DNA of 64,000 nucleotides. Origin: Azophilus sp965220835 (GTDB lineage: Bacteria; Pseudomonadota; Gammaproteobacteria; Pseudomonadales; Azotimanducaceae). Every line of letters begins with the position of its first letter. The stretch's first letter is position 1. A program made the position numbers and the translations under genes. The stretch is from contig OZ244842.1 in the NCBI GenBank assembly GCA_965220835.1, positions 744,001 through 808,000 on the forward strand, written 5' to 3'. The notes below the pieces were generated by a model. The model did not search any database, had not been told where the DNA came from, and saw only the letters and a list, made by a program, of their open reading frames with translations. Shown here in pieces: positions 44,986-53,371 of this stretch.

Positions 44986-45438
44986 ATGGGCGTGCTCACC
45001 CCGGAACTGCTCGCCAACATCGGCAAGGCCGCACCGCTGAGAACCGAGGTGGTCACTCGCCGGGACATCCGCAAGTACGCCATCGCCACCAACCAGCGCC
45101 AGCGCAAGTACCTCGATGGCGACGAAGCGCCGCCGCTGTACCACGTGGCGCTGTTTTGGGACGTGGTGGAACTTGATGAGCTAAGCCCGGATGGCGTCTC
45201 CATCGACGCCCTGTTGCCCAAGTTCCCCTTGGAGAAGGCCATGGCCGGCGGCCTGAACATCACCTACCACGACCGCATTCGTCCTGGCGACGTGCTGATC
45301 GGCGAGCGCACGCTCACCGACATCTACGAAAAGGAGGGCCGCTCCGGCCCATTGATCTTCTACGAAGTGGTGCTTGAAGTGCGCCGTCAGGACGGCAGCC
45401 CGGTGATCACTGAAAAGACCACTAGAATCCTGCGATGA
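44986..45438 (+). CDS. MaoC-type dehydratase subunit (FAS1-like N-terminal hotdog)
   Basis: 150 residues from the ATG at 44986. TRRDIRKYAIATNQRQRKYL, then MAGGLNITYHDRIRPGDVLIGERTLTD (positions about 86-112), fits the non-catalytic half of two-domain MaoC dehydratases (MaoC_dehydrat_N). The catalytic half is probably the next gene, so the pair would form a heteromeric enoyl-CoA hydratase, as in ChsH1/ChsH2 of steroid degradation. Five bases after the synthetase stop. Confidence 0.82.
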   Translation: MGVLTPELLANIGKAAPLRTEVVTRRDIRKYAIATNQRQRKYLDGDEAPPLYHVALFWDVVELDELSPDGVSIDALLPKFPLEKAMAGGLNITYHDRIRPGDVLIGERTLTDIYEKEGRSGPLIFYEVVLEVRRQDGSPVITEKTTRILR

Positions 45439-45468
45439 AGGCCCTTTTGAGTGGGGAGAGATGCTGAC

Positions 45469-45885
45469 ATGCCTGCGAACCAAGACACCCTGAGGCCGGG
45501 CGATGAGCTGCCGACGCAGCGCCACAAGCCGGACAACGTGCAACTGTTCTTCTACAACGCCGCGCTCTGGAACGCCCATCGCATTCACTATGACCTGCCC
45601 TATGCCACGGAGGCGGAAGGCTATCCGGGCCTGGTCATCGCCGGCCCCTTGATGGGCGATTGGCTCGGCCAGTGCGTGGAAGCCTGGTTGGGGGAGGGCG
45701 GTGTCTTGGTGAACTTGGAGTACTCCAATCGCGCCGCCGCCTACATTGGGGAAACCCTGACCGCGGGTGGGGCCGTGGAAACGGTGGACGCTGCCAAGGG
45801 CGAGGCGTCCTTGACACTGTTCATCCGCAACGAGGCGGGCGACGTCATCACGCCCGGGCGCGCCCTGGTTCGCTTGTATGGCTGA
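45469..45885 (+). CDS. MaoC-type hydratase, catalytic subunit
   Basis: 138 residues from the ATG at 45469 (GGGGAG about 11 nt upstream). ALWNAHRIHYDLPYATEAEG carries the Asp/His-type hydratase motif of (R)-specific enoyl-CoA hydratases, and YPGLVIAGPLMGDWL is the following helix start. It hydrates an enoyl-CoA, probably together with the upstream hotdog subunit. It overlaps the thiolase-like gene by 8 bp. Confidence 0.85.
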   Translation: MPANQDTLRPGDELPTQRHKPDNVQLFFYNAALWNAHRIHYDLPYATEAEGYPGLVIAGPLMGDWLGQCVEAWLGEGGVLVNLEYSNRAAAYIGETLTAGGAVETVDAAKGEASLTLFIRNEAGDVITPGRALVRLYG

Positions 45886-47053
45886 GGGCCGTTCATTGCG
45901 CGGCCAAGTCGCCATCGTCGGCGTTGGCGACACGCCAGTGGGCAAGGTGCCAGACTTAAGCGCGACGGGCCTGTGCATCGATGCCGCCCAGCGGGCGCTT
46001 GAGGATGCCGCGCTCACCAAGAACGACATCGACGGCTTGGTCACCTGCAACAGCATGGCCGAGCCGCACATGTACCACGCCGAGGCAATGGCCGAGCACT
46101 TGCAGATCTTCCCCAGCTACTGCGTCAGCGCCGGCGCCGGCGGCGGCACCACCTTCGCCGTGCTCTATCAGGCCGCGTTGGCGATCATGCACGGCGTTTG
46201 CAACAACGTGCTGATCAGCATGGCGGACAGCTTGCGCACCGGGCTGACGCGGGAGCAAGCGATGGTGATGCAGTCCTCCTCGGGCCATCCCCAATTTGAG
46301 ACGCCCTACGGTGCCACCGTGCCGGGCTATTACGCCCTGATCGCCCAGGCCTACATGCACCGATACGGAGTCACGGCGGAGCAGATGGCCGCCGTGGCCG
46401 TCACCGCCCGCGCCCATGCGGCGCTGCACCCCGGTGCCCAGATGCGTACGCCATTGACCGTGGAGGACGTGCTGGCCAGCCGCATGATCGCCGATCCCTT
46501 GCGCCTGCTCGATTGCTCCTTGGTCTCCGACGGCGGTGCGGCGGTGGTGCTGGCCCGTGCCGAGGTGGCGAAGGACCGTCCGCACCCGCCGGTCTATTTG
46601 CTCGGCGCTGGGGAGGGGCATGGCCATGAACACATCAGCCAAGCCCAGGACCTCACGGCTTCCCACGCTCGTCAGGCCGGGGAGCGGGCTTACGCCATGG
46701 CGGGGTTAAGCCCACAAGACATTGATTTCGTTGAACTCTATGATTGCTTCACGCCGGTGGTGCTGATTGAGCTGGAAGACTTGGGCTTCTGCGGGCGAGG
46801 CGAGGCGGGCGCGTTTGTCGCCGAGGGACACACCAGGCTGGGCGGCAGCCTGCCGATGAACACCCACGGCGGCCTGCTGTCCCATGCCCATCCAGGCAAC
46901 CCGGGCGCGATGTTCGCGCTGACCGAAGCGGTGCGTCAGTTGCGCGGGGAGGCGGGCGAGCGCCAGGTGGCGAATGCCGAAACGGCCTTGATCCACGCCC
47001 AGGGCGGCATCCTGTCCAGCCACTGCACGGCGATCTTGGGGCGCGGCCGGTGA
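45878..47053 (+). CDS. Thiolase-fold protein, Ltp2/SCP2-like, nucleophilic Cys apparently absent
   Basis: 391 residues of the thiolase fold. The N-terminal region is VAIVGVGDTPVGKVPDLSAT. At the place of the thiolase nucleophile the sequence reads SAGAGGGTTFAVL instead of a Cys-x-x-Gly/Ser turn; the nearest Cys is five residues earlier (SYCVSAG). C-terminal blocks are DIDFVELYDCFTPVVLIELE, NTHGGLLSHAHPGNPGAM and LIHAQGGILSSHCTAIL. Lipid-transfer-protein aldolases such as Ltp2 also lack the nucleophile and need a DUF35 partner; the next gene is a DUF35 protein overlapping by 4 bp. I infer retro-aldolase or condensing activity rather than classical thiolysis. Confidence 0.85.
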   Translation: MAEGRSLRGQVAIVGVGDTPVGKVPDLSATGLCIDAAQRALEDAALTKNDIDGLVTCNSMAEPHMYHAEAMAEHLQIFPSYCVSAGAGGGTTFAVLYQAALAIMHGVCNNVLISMADSLRTGLTREQAMVMQSSSGHPQFETPYGATVPGYYALIAQAYMHRYGVTAEQMAAVAVTARAHAALHPGAQMRTPLTVEDVLASRMIADPLRLLDCSLVSDGGAAVVLARAEVAKDRPHPPVYLLGAGEGHGHEHISQAQDLTASHARQAGERAYAMAGLSPQDIDFVELYDCFTPVVLIELEDLGFCGRGEAGAFVAEGHTRLGGSLPMNTHGGLLSHAHPGNPGAMFALTEAVRQLRGEAGERQVANAETALIHAQGGILSSHCTAILGRGR

Positions 47054-47460
47054 CCGCCAACGCCAAGCCGCTGCCGCCGATCAACCCCAGCACGCAACCG
47101 TTCTGGGACGCTTGCGCCGAAGGGCGCCTGCTGCTGCAGCGCTGCGGCGATTGCGGCCATCTGCAGTTCTACCCGCGCCTGCTGTGCGCCGCCTGCGGCA
47201 GCCGAAAACTCGATTGGCATGAAGCCTGCGGCCGGGGCAAGGTGCGGACCTTCACCATCATTCGCCGCGCCGTCAGCGCGGCCTTCGAACCCGACGCACC
47301 CTATGTGGTGGCGTTGGTCGAACTCGAAGAGGGCCCCACCCTAATGAGCAACATCGTCGGCTGCGACCCGGCCAGCGTCGCCATCGGCCAACCGGTTCAG
47401 GTGACGTTTGAGAGGCGTGCGGAGGATGTGGCGGTGCCCCAATTCGAGCCCGCGGCCTGA
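47050..47460 (+). CDS. DUF35 zinc-ribbon/OB-fold protein
   Basis: 136 residues, GTG start overlapping the thiolase-like stop. The N-terminal helix is INPSTQPFWDACAEGRLLLQ, a zinc ribbon CGDCGHLQFYPRLLCAACGS (two CxxC pairs), then an OB fold (FTIIRRAVSAAFEPDAPYVV). DUF35 proteins bind CoA substrates and complete Ltp2-type aldolases or HMG-CoA-synthase/thiolase complexes. The fixed pairing with the upstream gene supports a two-protein complex. Confidence 0.93.
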   Translation: MTANAKPLPPINPSTQPFWDACAEGRLLLQRCGDCGHLQFYPRLLCAACGSRKLDWHEACGRGKVRTFTIIRRAVSAAFEPDAPYVVALVELEEGPTLMSNIVGCDPASVAIGQPVQVTFERRAEDVAVPQFEPAA

Positions 47461-47499
47461 ATCCAACGGCCGTCCACGCAAGAGGAGAAGAGCTACCCC

Positions 47500-47979
47500 A
47501 TGGACCGAACCCTACAGCTTGCCCAAGCCCGCTTCGTGATCGAGGAGATCCTATTCCGTTACGCGGAACTGCTTGATTCGGGCGACCTTGAAGGCCTTGC
47601 CGCGCTGTTCGCCCGAGGGGCCATCAAGCCGGCCGTCGGGGCGCCCGTGCAGGGTGCCGAAGAGGTCCTCGGCCTATACGCCAGCGCGGTTAAGTTCTAT
47701 GACGCGGAAGAGAACCTCGTTGCCTACCAACGCCGCCAATGCACCCCGCGCACGCGGCACGTCACCACCAACCTGATCTTCGAATTCGACAACGCGGTCA
47801 TGGAAGCGACGGTGCGCAGCGTTTTCACTGTTTACCAGACTTTGGCTGGCCGCAATGAAATTGTCGCTGGCGGCCGCTACGTCGATAAGTTCGTGCGCAC
47901 CCTGCAAGGTTGGCACATCGCTGAGCGGGAGATCATCATTGAGAACGCGGGTGACATGAGCAGGCACTTGAATGGGTAG
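47500..47979 (+). CDS. NTF2-like (SnoaL_4-type) protein, parent of downstream fragments
   Basis: 159 residues. ARFVIEEILFRYAELLDSGD, then FARGAIKPAVGAPVQGAEEV, TRHVTTNLIFEFD and GGRYVDKFVRTLQGWHIAER form the NTF2 fold of SnoaL_4 proteins found in aromatic and steroid cluster genomes. It may be an isomerase, hydratase or small-subunit scaffold. AAGAGGAGAAG lies upstream of the ATG. Last intact gene of the catabolic cluster; its 3' end recurs as decayed copies at 48126 and 58241. Confidence 0.8.
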   Translation: MDRTLQLAQARFVIEEILFRYAELLDSGDLEGLAALFARGAIKPAVGAPVQGAEEVLGLYASAVKFYDAEENLVAYQRRQCTPRTRHVTTNLIFEFDNAVMEATVRSVFTVYQTLAGRNEIVAGGRYVDKFVRTLQGWHIAEREIIIENAGDMSRHLNG

Positions 47980-48125
47980 GTCTTTGAGTGGCATGAATGA
48001 ACTGGCCGTTGACTTGGCAGCGGCCATACGCAGTGGTTCAACACGCCCAAAGATGCCAGCGAAAAATTAGGCATCGACGAAGCCCATGCGCTCCGGAAGA
48101 AGGTTGTGGCGGCCGTGTCGGGCGG

Positions 48126-48231
48126 TTCAGTGTCCGCCATGTTGACAAGTTCGTGCACATCATGCAGGGTCGCTAAATCGCCGAGCTGAAGATCACCATC
48201 GAGAACGCGGGTGACGAGAACGCGGGTGATA
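48126..48231 (+). pseudogene. Decayed copy of the NTF2-like 3' end, leader of protease-LRR gene 1
   Basis: The translation RHVDKFVHIMQGR, stop, IAELKITIENAGD matches the intact RYVDKFVRTLQGW, IAEREIIIENAGD at 47878-47967, with an in-frame TAA. GAGAACGCGGGTGA is then repeated twice in tandem (48201-48230). The leader beyond it (to 48346) resembles 58385-58440 upstream of the prodomain gene. The gap 47980-48346 holds nothing else that I can support as a gene. Confidence 0.8.
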
Positions 48232-48346
48232 GGGATGGGCTTTTTGTGGTGAGGGCCTTGTGCAGTGATGGGGGTTGGCGAAGACGCTGGCCCTCCGGTC
48301 AGCTACGCCCCGCGGACTGAGCGTTAGCCAGCCTGCGAGTCCGACC

Positions 48347-51300
48347 ATGAAGAACGGCACTGCTGAGCATCTGTGGCGGGTAGACGGGCGCAGGCCGGTG
48401 CTTCTCGCGACCGCGGTGCTGATCGTGGCGGCGTTGCTGCATGCGCCCGCCCACGGTAACTGGCACGGCAGCTGGGCCGACCGCAAGGTCGTCTTTGAGT
48501 GCCCGTGCAGTGCGGAGTTCACGCCGGACGGGGACGGTGTCGAGGGCAAACTCACTTTGCGCTTTGGCCTGCGCAGCCACCGTGAAGTCCGCAGCGCCAG
48601 CTTGATTGTCGTCACGCGGCCTTGGACCACGAATGAAGACGGAACCCGCGGGCGGTCCGATTCCCCGCGTTTGGAGGACCTCGAGCCGCAAAGCCCCGAG
48701 TGGCAGCACGGAATTGCGGCGACCCGGGCCATTCGAGGGCTGACCCACTCGGCGCGCATCCAGCAGCCGCGATCGGATGAGACCCTTCAGTTCGAGCTTT
48801 GGGAGGCCGCTGGCGACTGGTCCAGCCGCGACGCGACTGGCGCCCTGGACGACTTTGCCTCCAAGCACGAGCGTCTCACGCTGTGGCCCGTCCCGGACGA
48901 CGGAACGGGTTCCACCACGCGCTACGTGGACATCCTGACGGACTCCGACGGGGATGCGGCGGGCGATGTGAACGAGCGCCTCGCGGGGGCCGACCCGGAC
49001 GACCCAGCGTCAGCGCCAGGCTCGTCAGAAGTGGACGTGCTGTGGCTCTACCAAGCGTCCCTTGCCGCGCCGGACACGGTGCCCGCCTACCACCACGCGG
49101 CGGTCGTCGCCAACGCCATGTTCGTTGACAGCGGCACCAACTTGAGCTTCCGCACAGTGGGCTTCGTGGCCTTGGAAGATGACGAGATTTCAGAGATCGG
49201 ATACGTCAAGCCGGAACGCCTGAACGAATTGCTCGATCAGCATGGCGCTGATGTGCGCAATTTCTGGTATGACAATCAGGATGATGTCCAAGACGCTTGC
49301 CCAGAGTTTGCAGGAGGCTGCGCGGGAGTGGGCGACCTGCAGGAGCGCGGCGAATGGAGCCCTGCCCCGTCTTTCACAGCCGGTCCTTGGCCCGAAACGA
49401 TTGCGCACGAATTGGGGCACGTCATGGGTCTCGCGCACTCGGCCCGGCAGTCTGAGTGGTACGGCTCATTCCGTTGGTCCCGCGGGCACTACATCGGCGA
49501 ATGGAGGCCCAACAACTTCAACGGCACGATCATGAGCTACGGGCGCATGAGTCAACCGCTGCGCCCGGTTTTCTCCAGCCCGGGCTCGAAGCAGTGCTGG
49601 CCCTTGGGCGCCTGCGGCCTGCCCGCCACGCACCTGCACGGGGCCGACGCCGTTCGCAGCCTGGACCTCATCCGGTTCCGAGCCGCCAAGTTGCGCGCGC
49701 AGAAGCCCGACACCGACGGCGACGGCTTCGTGGATGCCGCCGATGCCTTCCCCAACGATGCGAGCGATTGGGCGGACCTGGACGGCGACGGAACCGGCGA
49801 CAACGCCGACCCCGATATGGACGGCGACGGCCGGGCCAACGCCGATGACGCCTTCGCCCACGACCCCGACGAGTGGGCGGACCTGGACGGCGACGGCGTT
49901 GGCGACAACGCCGACCCGGACCGGGACGGCGATGGCGTGGAAAACGGTGACGACCTGTTCCCGGATGACGCGCTCGACCACGCCGACTCTGACGGGGACG
50001 GCGTCGGCGACAACGCCCAGGCGCTGCACCCGTTCCGGGACGCGAAGCTGCGGGCCGCCGTCGAGCAGGCGTTGGGCAAGGCGGCGGGAGCCCCCATATC
50101 CGCGACGGATATGGCAGGGCTTGCGGCGCTTGAGGCTTTCAGCACCGGCATCTCCGACCTGACCGGCCTGGAGCTGGCGACGGGGCTCACGAAGCTGAAC
50201 CTCGACAGTTTGCGTGGGGGGTACCGCGGCACCTTTGACGGTGGCGTGGCGGACCTGACCCCACTCGCCGATCTGCAAGCGCTGGAGACGCTTTCGCTGG
50301 CCATGTCGCCATCGCTCACCGACCTGTCGCCCCTTGCCGGCTTGCGCAACCTCAAGTCGCTGGGACTGACGGCAGGTTCGATAGGGCGGCGAAGCGGGGT
50401 TCGGGACCTCAAGGCGCTGGAATCCCTGCCGCTGACCGCGCTGGTGATCAACCACGCGAGCGTGAGCGACATCTCGCCGCTGTCCGGGCTGTCCCAGCTG
50501 GCGCACCTTAACTTGAACACCAACCAGGTCACAGACCTCTCCGGCCTGTCCGGGCTGTCCCAGCTGCAGTACTTGAATTTGTTCAGTAACGACGTTTCGG
50601 ACATTGCCCCGCTTGCCGGACTGTCGAACTTGAGAAGGCTCCAGCTTGGTCTCAACCTTGTGACTGACATCTCCCCATTGTCGGGGCTGTCGCTGCTTGG
50701 CACCCTCTGGCTTGCCGACAACAGAATCAGGGACGTCACCGGCCTGGGAGGGCTTACGGGCCTTTCATCGCTCAGCCTCAGGAACAACCTCGTGGCGGAC
50801 ATTGCCCCGCTGTCGAGCCTGCTTCAACTCGACTACCTTGACCTCAACCACAACTCCATCTCGGACGTTTCCCCACTTTCAAGCCTGCTTCAACTGGGAA
50901 GCCTGTACGTTGCGCACAATGCAATTGCGGACCTCTCCTCCCTGACCGCGCTCACCGGCCTCCGTTCCCTCAATGTTGGCGGTCATCCGATGTCCTTCAG
51001 CGACTTCCTGGAGGACTTTAGGCCTGGCCCGCAATTCCGCTATCTCGACCTGTCCTACGCCAAGGTCGACGACCTCGCGCCGCTGGCCGACTTCATGGAA
51101 CGGTCCGGGGCACGGAAGTGGACACTTTACCTGAGCTACAACCCATACAGGAACCTCGGCCCGCTGGTTCGGCCGGCGATCTGGGAACGCGGTTCGCGAA
51201 TCACTCTTGTCGGCGTGAGCCTCGATCGGGACGGCGCGGACGCCGACATTGCCCAGCTGGAGGCTTGGGGCGTCACCGTCTCGGGCTACCGACCCGAAGC

Positions 51301-53371
51301 CGACAATGCACCAAGAGCCGTCAACTTCCCCGATCGGCGCCTGGGCGACTTCATGCAAGAACAAGCCGCCGCCTGGGGCTCAGGATTGATGGACCAGCCC
51401 GTTACGACAGCAAGCGCTGCACGCATACCGGAGATCCTCGCCTTCGGCCAAGGCATCGCCGACCTCACGGGCCTGGAGGCGGCGACCGGCCTGCGGCGCC
51501 TGCACCTGGGCGGGAACGCGGTGGCCGACCTGTCGCCCATTCTTGGCTTGGAGGCGCTCGACTACGTGGACCTGGACGGCAACCCGCTCTCCGAAGCGGC
51601 GCTGAACGTCCAGGTGCCGGCGCTGCTGGCGGACCGCGTGGACGTGCAGCTTGACCGGTTGTCCTGGCGCCTGCCCGCGGGCGGGCCGGACGCGACGTTC
51701 GCCACCCAGGGCTACTTCGCCGCCCGGCTGGGCGTGCCGGCCACCTCCGGCATCGCCTTCAGCGCGTCGAGCGGCAACGCCTTCCTGAGCCCCAGCGTCG
51801 CCGCCGACGGCACGCTCAGGCTGGCGCCGCGCCGGATCGCCGGCCCGGCCGAGGTGGTCGTTGAGGCGCGGGCGGGCGGCGAGTTGGCGAAGCTGGCCTT
51901 CACCGTGGTGGCGCGCAAGGACGTCCCGCTGTTCCTCGGGGTTGCCGACGGCGGCCGGCGCGAGAGCTTCCTGCGGGTGATGAACCACGCGAGCCGGGCC
52001 GGGGACGTGCGCATCGAGGCCACGGACGCCTTAGGGCACCGCCCGGAGGCGGTGCTGCTGTCGCTGGACGCGGGGCAGGCCGTGCAGCTGACCTCCCGGG
52101 AGCTTGAGGAGGGCAACGCGGCCAAGGGGCTGCCCAAGGGCATCGGGGAGGGCGAGGGCGACTGGCGCCTGGCGCTCTCGGGGGCGCTGAACGCGGAGGC
52201 GCTGTCCAGCTTCCGGGCCGGGGACGGGCTGGTGACCGCGGTGAACGCCGCGGCGCGCAGGGCGGACGGCGGGCCGCTCAGCATCGGCTTCCTCAACCCG
52301 GGCAGCAACCACCGGCAGCAGAGCCGCCTGCGGCTGGTCAACCCGGGCGTGGAGGCGGCGACGGTGCGCATCACGGGCACGGATGACGCGGGCGCACCGG
52401 GGGCGGGCGCGGTGTCGGTGGATGTTCCCGCCGGGCACGCCCTGACGTTCACGGCGGCGGAGCTGGAGAGCGGGCACGCGCCGGGGCTTTCGGGCGCGCT
52501 GGGCGACGGGCATGGCAAGTGGCGGCTGCGGATCGAGTCGGACGGCGCGGCCGCCGCCATGAGCCTTGTCGAGGCCCCGGCCGGCCACCTCGCCAACCTC
52601 TCGGCGCCGGCGGAGGCGGCTCGCCCGGACGGCGCCCGGACGGTGCCCTTCCTCCCGTCGGCCTCGGACGCGCGGGGGCGGCAGGGCTTCATGCGCGTGG
52701 TGAACCGCTCCGGCGCTTCGGGCGCGGTGCGCATCCGGGCGTTCGACGGCTCGGACTTCGCCTACGGCCCGGTCACCCTGTCGCTTGGCCCGCACCAGGC
52801 GCGGCAGTTCAGCTCCCGCGACCTGGAGTCGGGCAACGCGGCCCGGGGCCTGTCGGGGTCGACGGGCGCGGGGCGCGGGGACTGGCGGCTGGAGCTGGAC
52901 GGCGACCTGGACTTCGAGGCGTCCGCGTACGTGCGCTACCAGCGGGCGGACGACGGGTTCCTGACGTCGCTGCAGTCGTTCGCGCCGGAGCTGGACGCGG
53001 GCCTGACGCACCGCATCGCCTTCTTCAACCCCGGCAGCAACCCGCGGCAGGTGAGCCGCCTCTTGCTCGTCAACCGGGGGGCGGCGGATGCGCAGGCGGC
53101 CGTCGCCGGCATCGACGACGCGGGGCGTTCGCACGGCGGCCCGGTGCGGGTGCGGGTGCCGGCGGGCGGTTCCGTTGCCTTGGGCGCGAAGGCGCTTGAG
53201 GAGGGCGCGTCGGGCTTCGAGGGGTCTTTGGGCGACGGGCGGGGCAAGTGGCGGCTGTGCGTGACGTCGGATGCGCCGATCCTGGCCCTGAGCCTGCTGG
53301 AGACGCCCACCGGGCACCTGACCAACATGTCCACCCTGCCCGACCTGTTCGACTGCGCCGATGCGGACTAG
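48347..53371 (+). CDS. Giant secreted metalloprotease-LRR protein, copy 1
   Basis: 1674 residues from the ATG at 48347. Signal peptide about 16-37. A conserved N-terminal domain (CPCSAEFTPDGD) leads to a DSDGD calcium motif at about 200. A metzincin-type zinc protease domain follows (about 225-440): VDVLWLYQASLAAPDTV, zinc site AHELGHVMGLAHSARQ (about 353-368) with three His, and Met-turn NGTIMSYG. Aspartate-rich TSP3-like repeats (DTDGDGFVDAADAFPND and so on) occupy about 455-561. Internalin-like LRRs of ~22 residues occupy about 588-1085. Four C-terminal modules (about 1190-1671) alternate two types (FLRVMNHA, LRLVNPGV, FMRVVNRS, LLLVNRGA). Probably secreted or surface-exposed. Its stop overlaps the copy 2 start by 11 bp. 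The target is unknown. Confidence 0.88.
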   Translation: MKNGTAEHLWRVDGRRPVLLATAVLIVAALLHAPAHGNWHGSWADRKVVFECPCSAEFTPDGDGVEGKLTLRFGLRSHREVRSASLIVVTRPWTTNEDGTRGRSDSPRLEDLEPQSPEWQHGIAATRAIRGLTHSARIQQPRSDETLQFELWEAAGDWSSRDATGALDDFASKHERLTLWPVPDDGTGSTTRYVDILTDSDGDAAGDVNERLAGADPDDPASAPGSSEVDVLWLYQASLAAPDTVPAYHHAAVVANAMFVDSGTNLSFRTVGFVALEDDEISEIGYVKPERLNELLDQHGADVRNFWYDNQDDVQDACPEFAGGCAGVGDLQERGEWSPAPSFTAGPWPETIAHELGHVMGLAHSARQSEWYGSFRWSRGHYIGEWRPNNFNGTIMSYGRMSQPLRPVFSSPGSKQCWPLGACGLPATHLHGADAVRSLDLIRFRAAKLRAQKPDTDGDGFVDAADAFPNDASDWADLDGDGTGDNADPDMDGDGRANADDAFAHDPDEWADLDGDGVGDNADPDRDGDGVENGDDLFPDDALDHADSDGDGVGDNAQALHPFRDAKLRAAVEQALGKAAGAPISATDMAGLAALEAFSTGISDLTGLELATGLTKLNLDSLRGGYRGTFDGGVADLTPLADLQALETLSLAMSPSLTDLSPLAGLRNLKSLGLTAGSIGRRSGVRDLKALESLPLTALVINHASVSDISPLSGLSQLAHLNLNTNQVTDLSGLSGLSQLQYLNLFSNDVSDIAPLAGLSNLRRLQLGLNLVTDISPLSGLSLLGTLWLADNRIRDVTGLGGLTGLSSLSLRNNLVADIAPLSSLLQLDYLDLNHNSISDVSPLSSLLQLGSLYVAHNAIADLSSLTALTGLRSLNVGGHPMSFSDFLEDFRPGPQFRYLDLSYAKVDDLAPLADFMERSGARKWTLYLSYNPYRNLGPLVRPAIWERGSRITLVGVSLDRDGADADIAQLEAWGVTVSGYRPEADNAPRAVNFPDRRLGDFMQEQAAAWGSGLMDQPVTTASAARIPEILAFGQGIADLTGLEAATGLRRLHLGGNAVADLSPILGLEALDYVDLDGNPLSEAALNVQVPALLADRVDVQLDRLSWRLPAGGPDATFATQGYFAARLGVPATSGIAFSASSGNAFLSPSVAADGTLRLAPRRIAGPAEVVVEARAGGELAKLAFTVVARKDVPLFLGVADGGRRESFLRVMNHASRAGDVRIEATDALGHRPEAVLLSLDAGQAVQLTSRELEEGNAAKGLPKGIGEGEGDWRLALSGALNAEALSSFRAGDGLVTAVNAAARRADGGPLSIGFLNPGSNHRQQSRLRLVNPGVEAATVRITGTDDAGAPGAGAVSVDVPAGHALTFTAAELESGHAPGLSGALGDGHGKWRLRIESDGAAAAMSLVEAPAGHLANLSAPAEAARPDGARTVPFLPSASDARGRQGFMRVVNRSGASGAVRIRAFDGSDFAYGPVTLSLGPHQARQFSSRDLESGNAARGLSGSTGAGRGDWRLELDGDLDFEASAYVRYQRADDGFLTSLQSFAPELDAGLTHRIAFFNPGSNPRQVSRLLLVNRGAADAQAAVAGIDDAGRSHGGPVRVRVPAGGSVALGAKALEEGASGFEGSLGDGRGKWRLCVTSDAPILALSLLETPTGHLTNMSTLPDLFDCADAD
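51443..53371 (+). repeat. Conserved 3' block, copy 1 (1929 bp)
   Basis: Starts at TTCGGCCAAGGCATCGCC and runs to the stop of copy 1. It is the same length as 56280-58208 and differs from it at few positions. It encodes the last LRR, a linker domain and the four C-terminal modules. Homogenised relative to the variable LRR just upstream. Confidence 0.9.

Noticed and set aside
43287..45263. 658-codon minus-strand frame over the acyl-CoA synthetase
   Set aside because: Antisense shadow; all AMP-binding motifs are on the plus strand.
50221..50940. Diversity-generating retroelement target region
   Set aside because: No reverse transcriptase, template repeat or adenine-biased pattern is visible; changes involve all bases and include silent ones. 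Gene conversion or selection is simpler.
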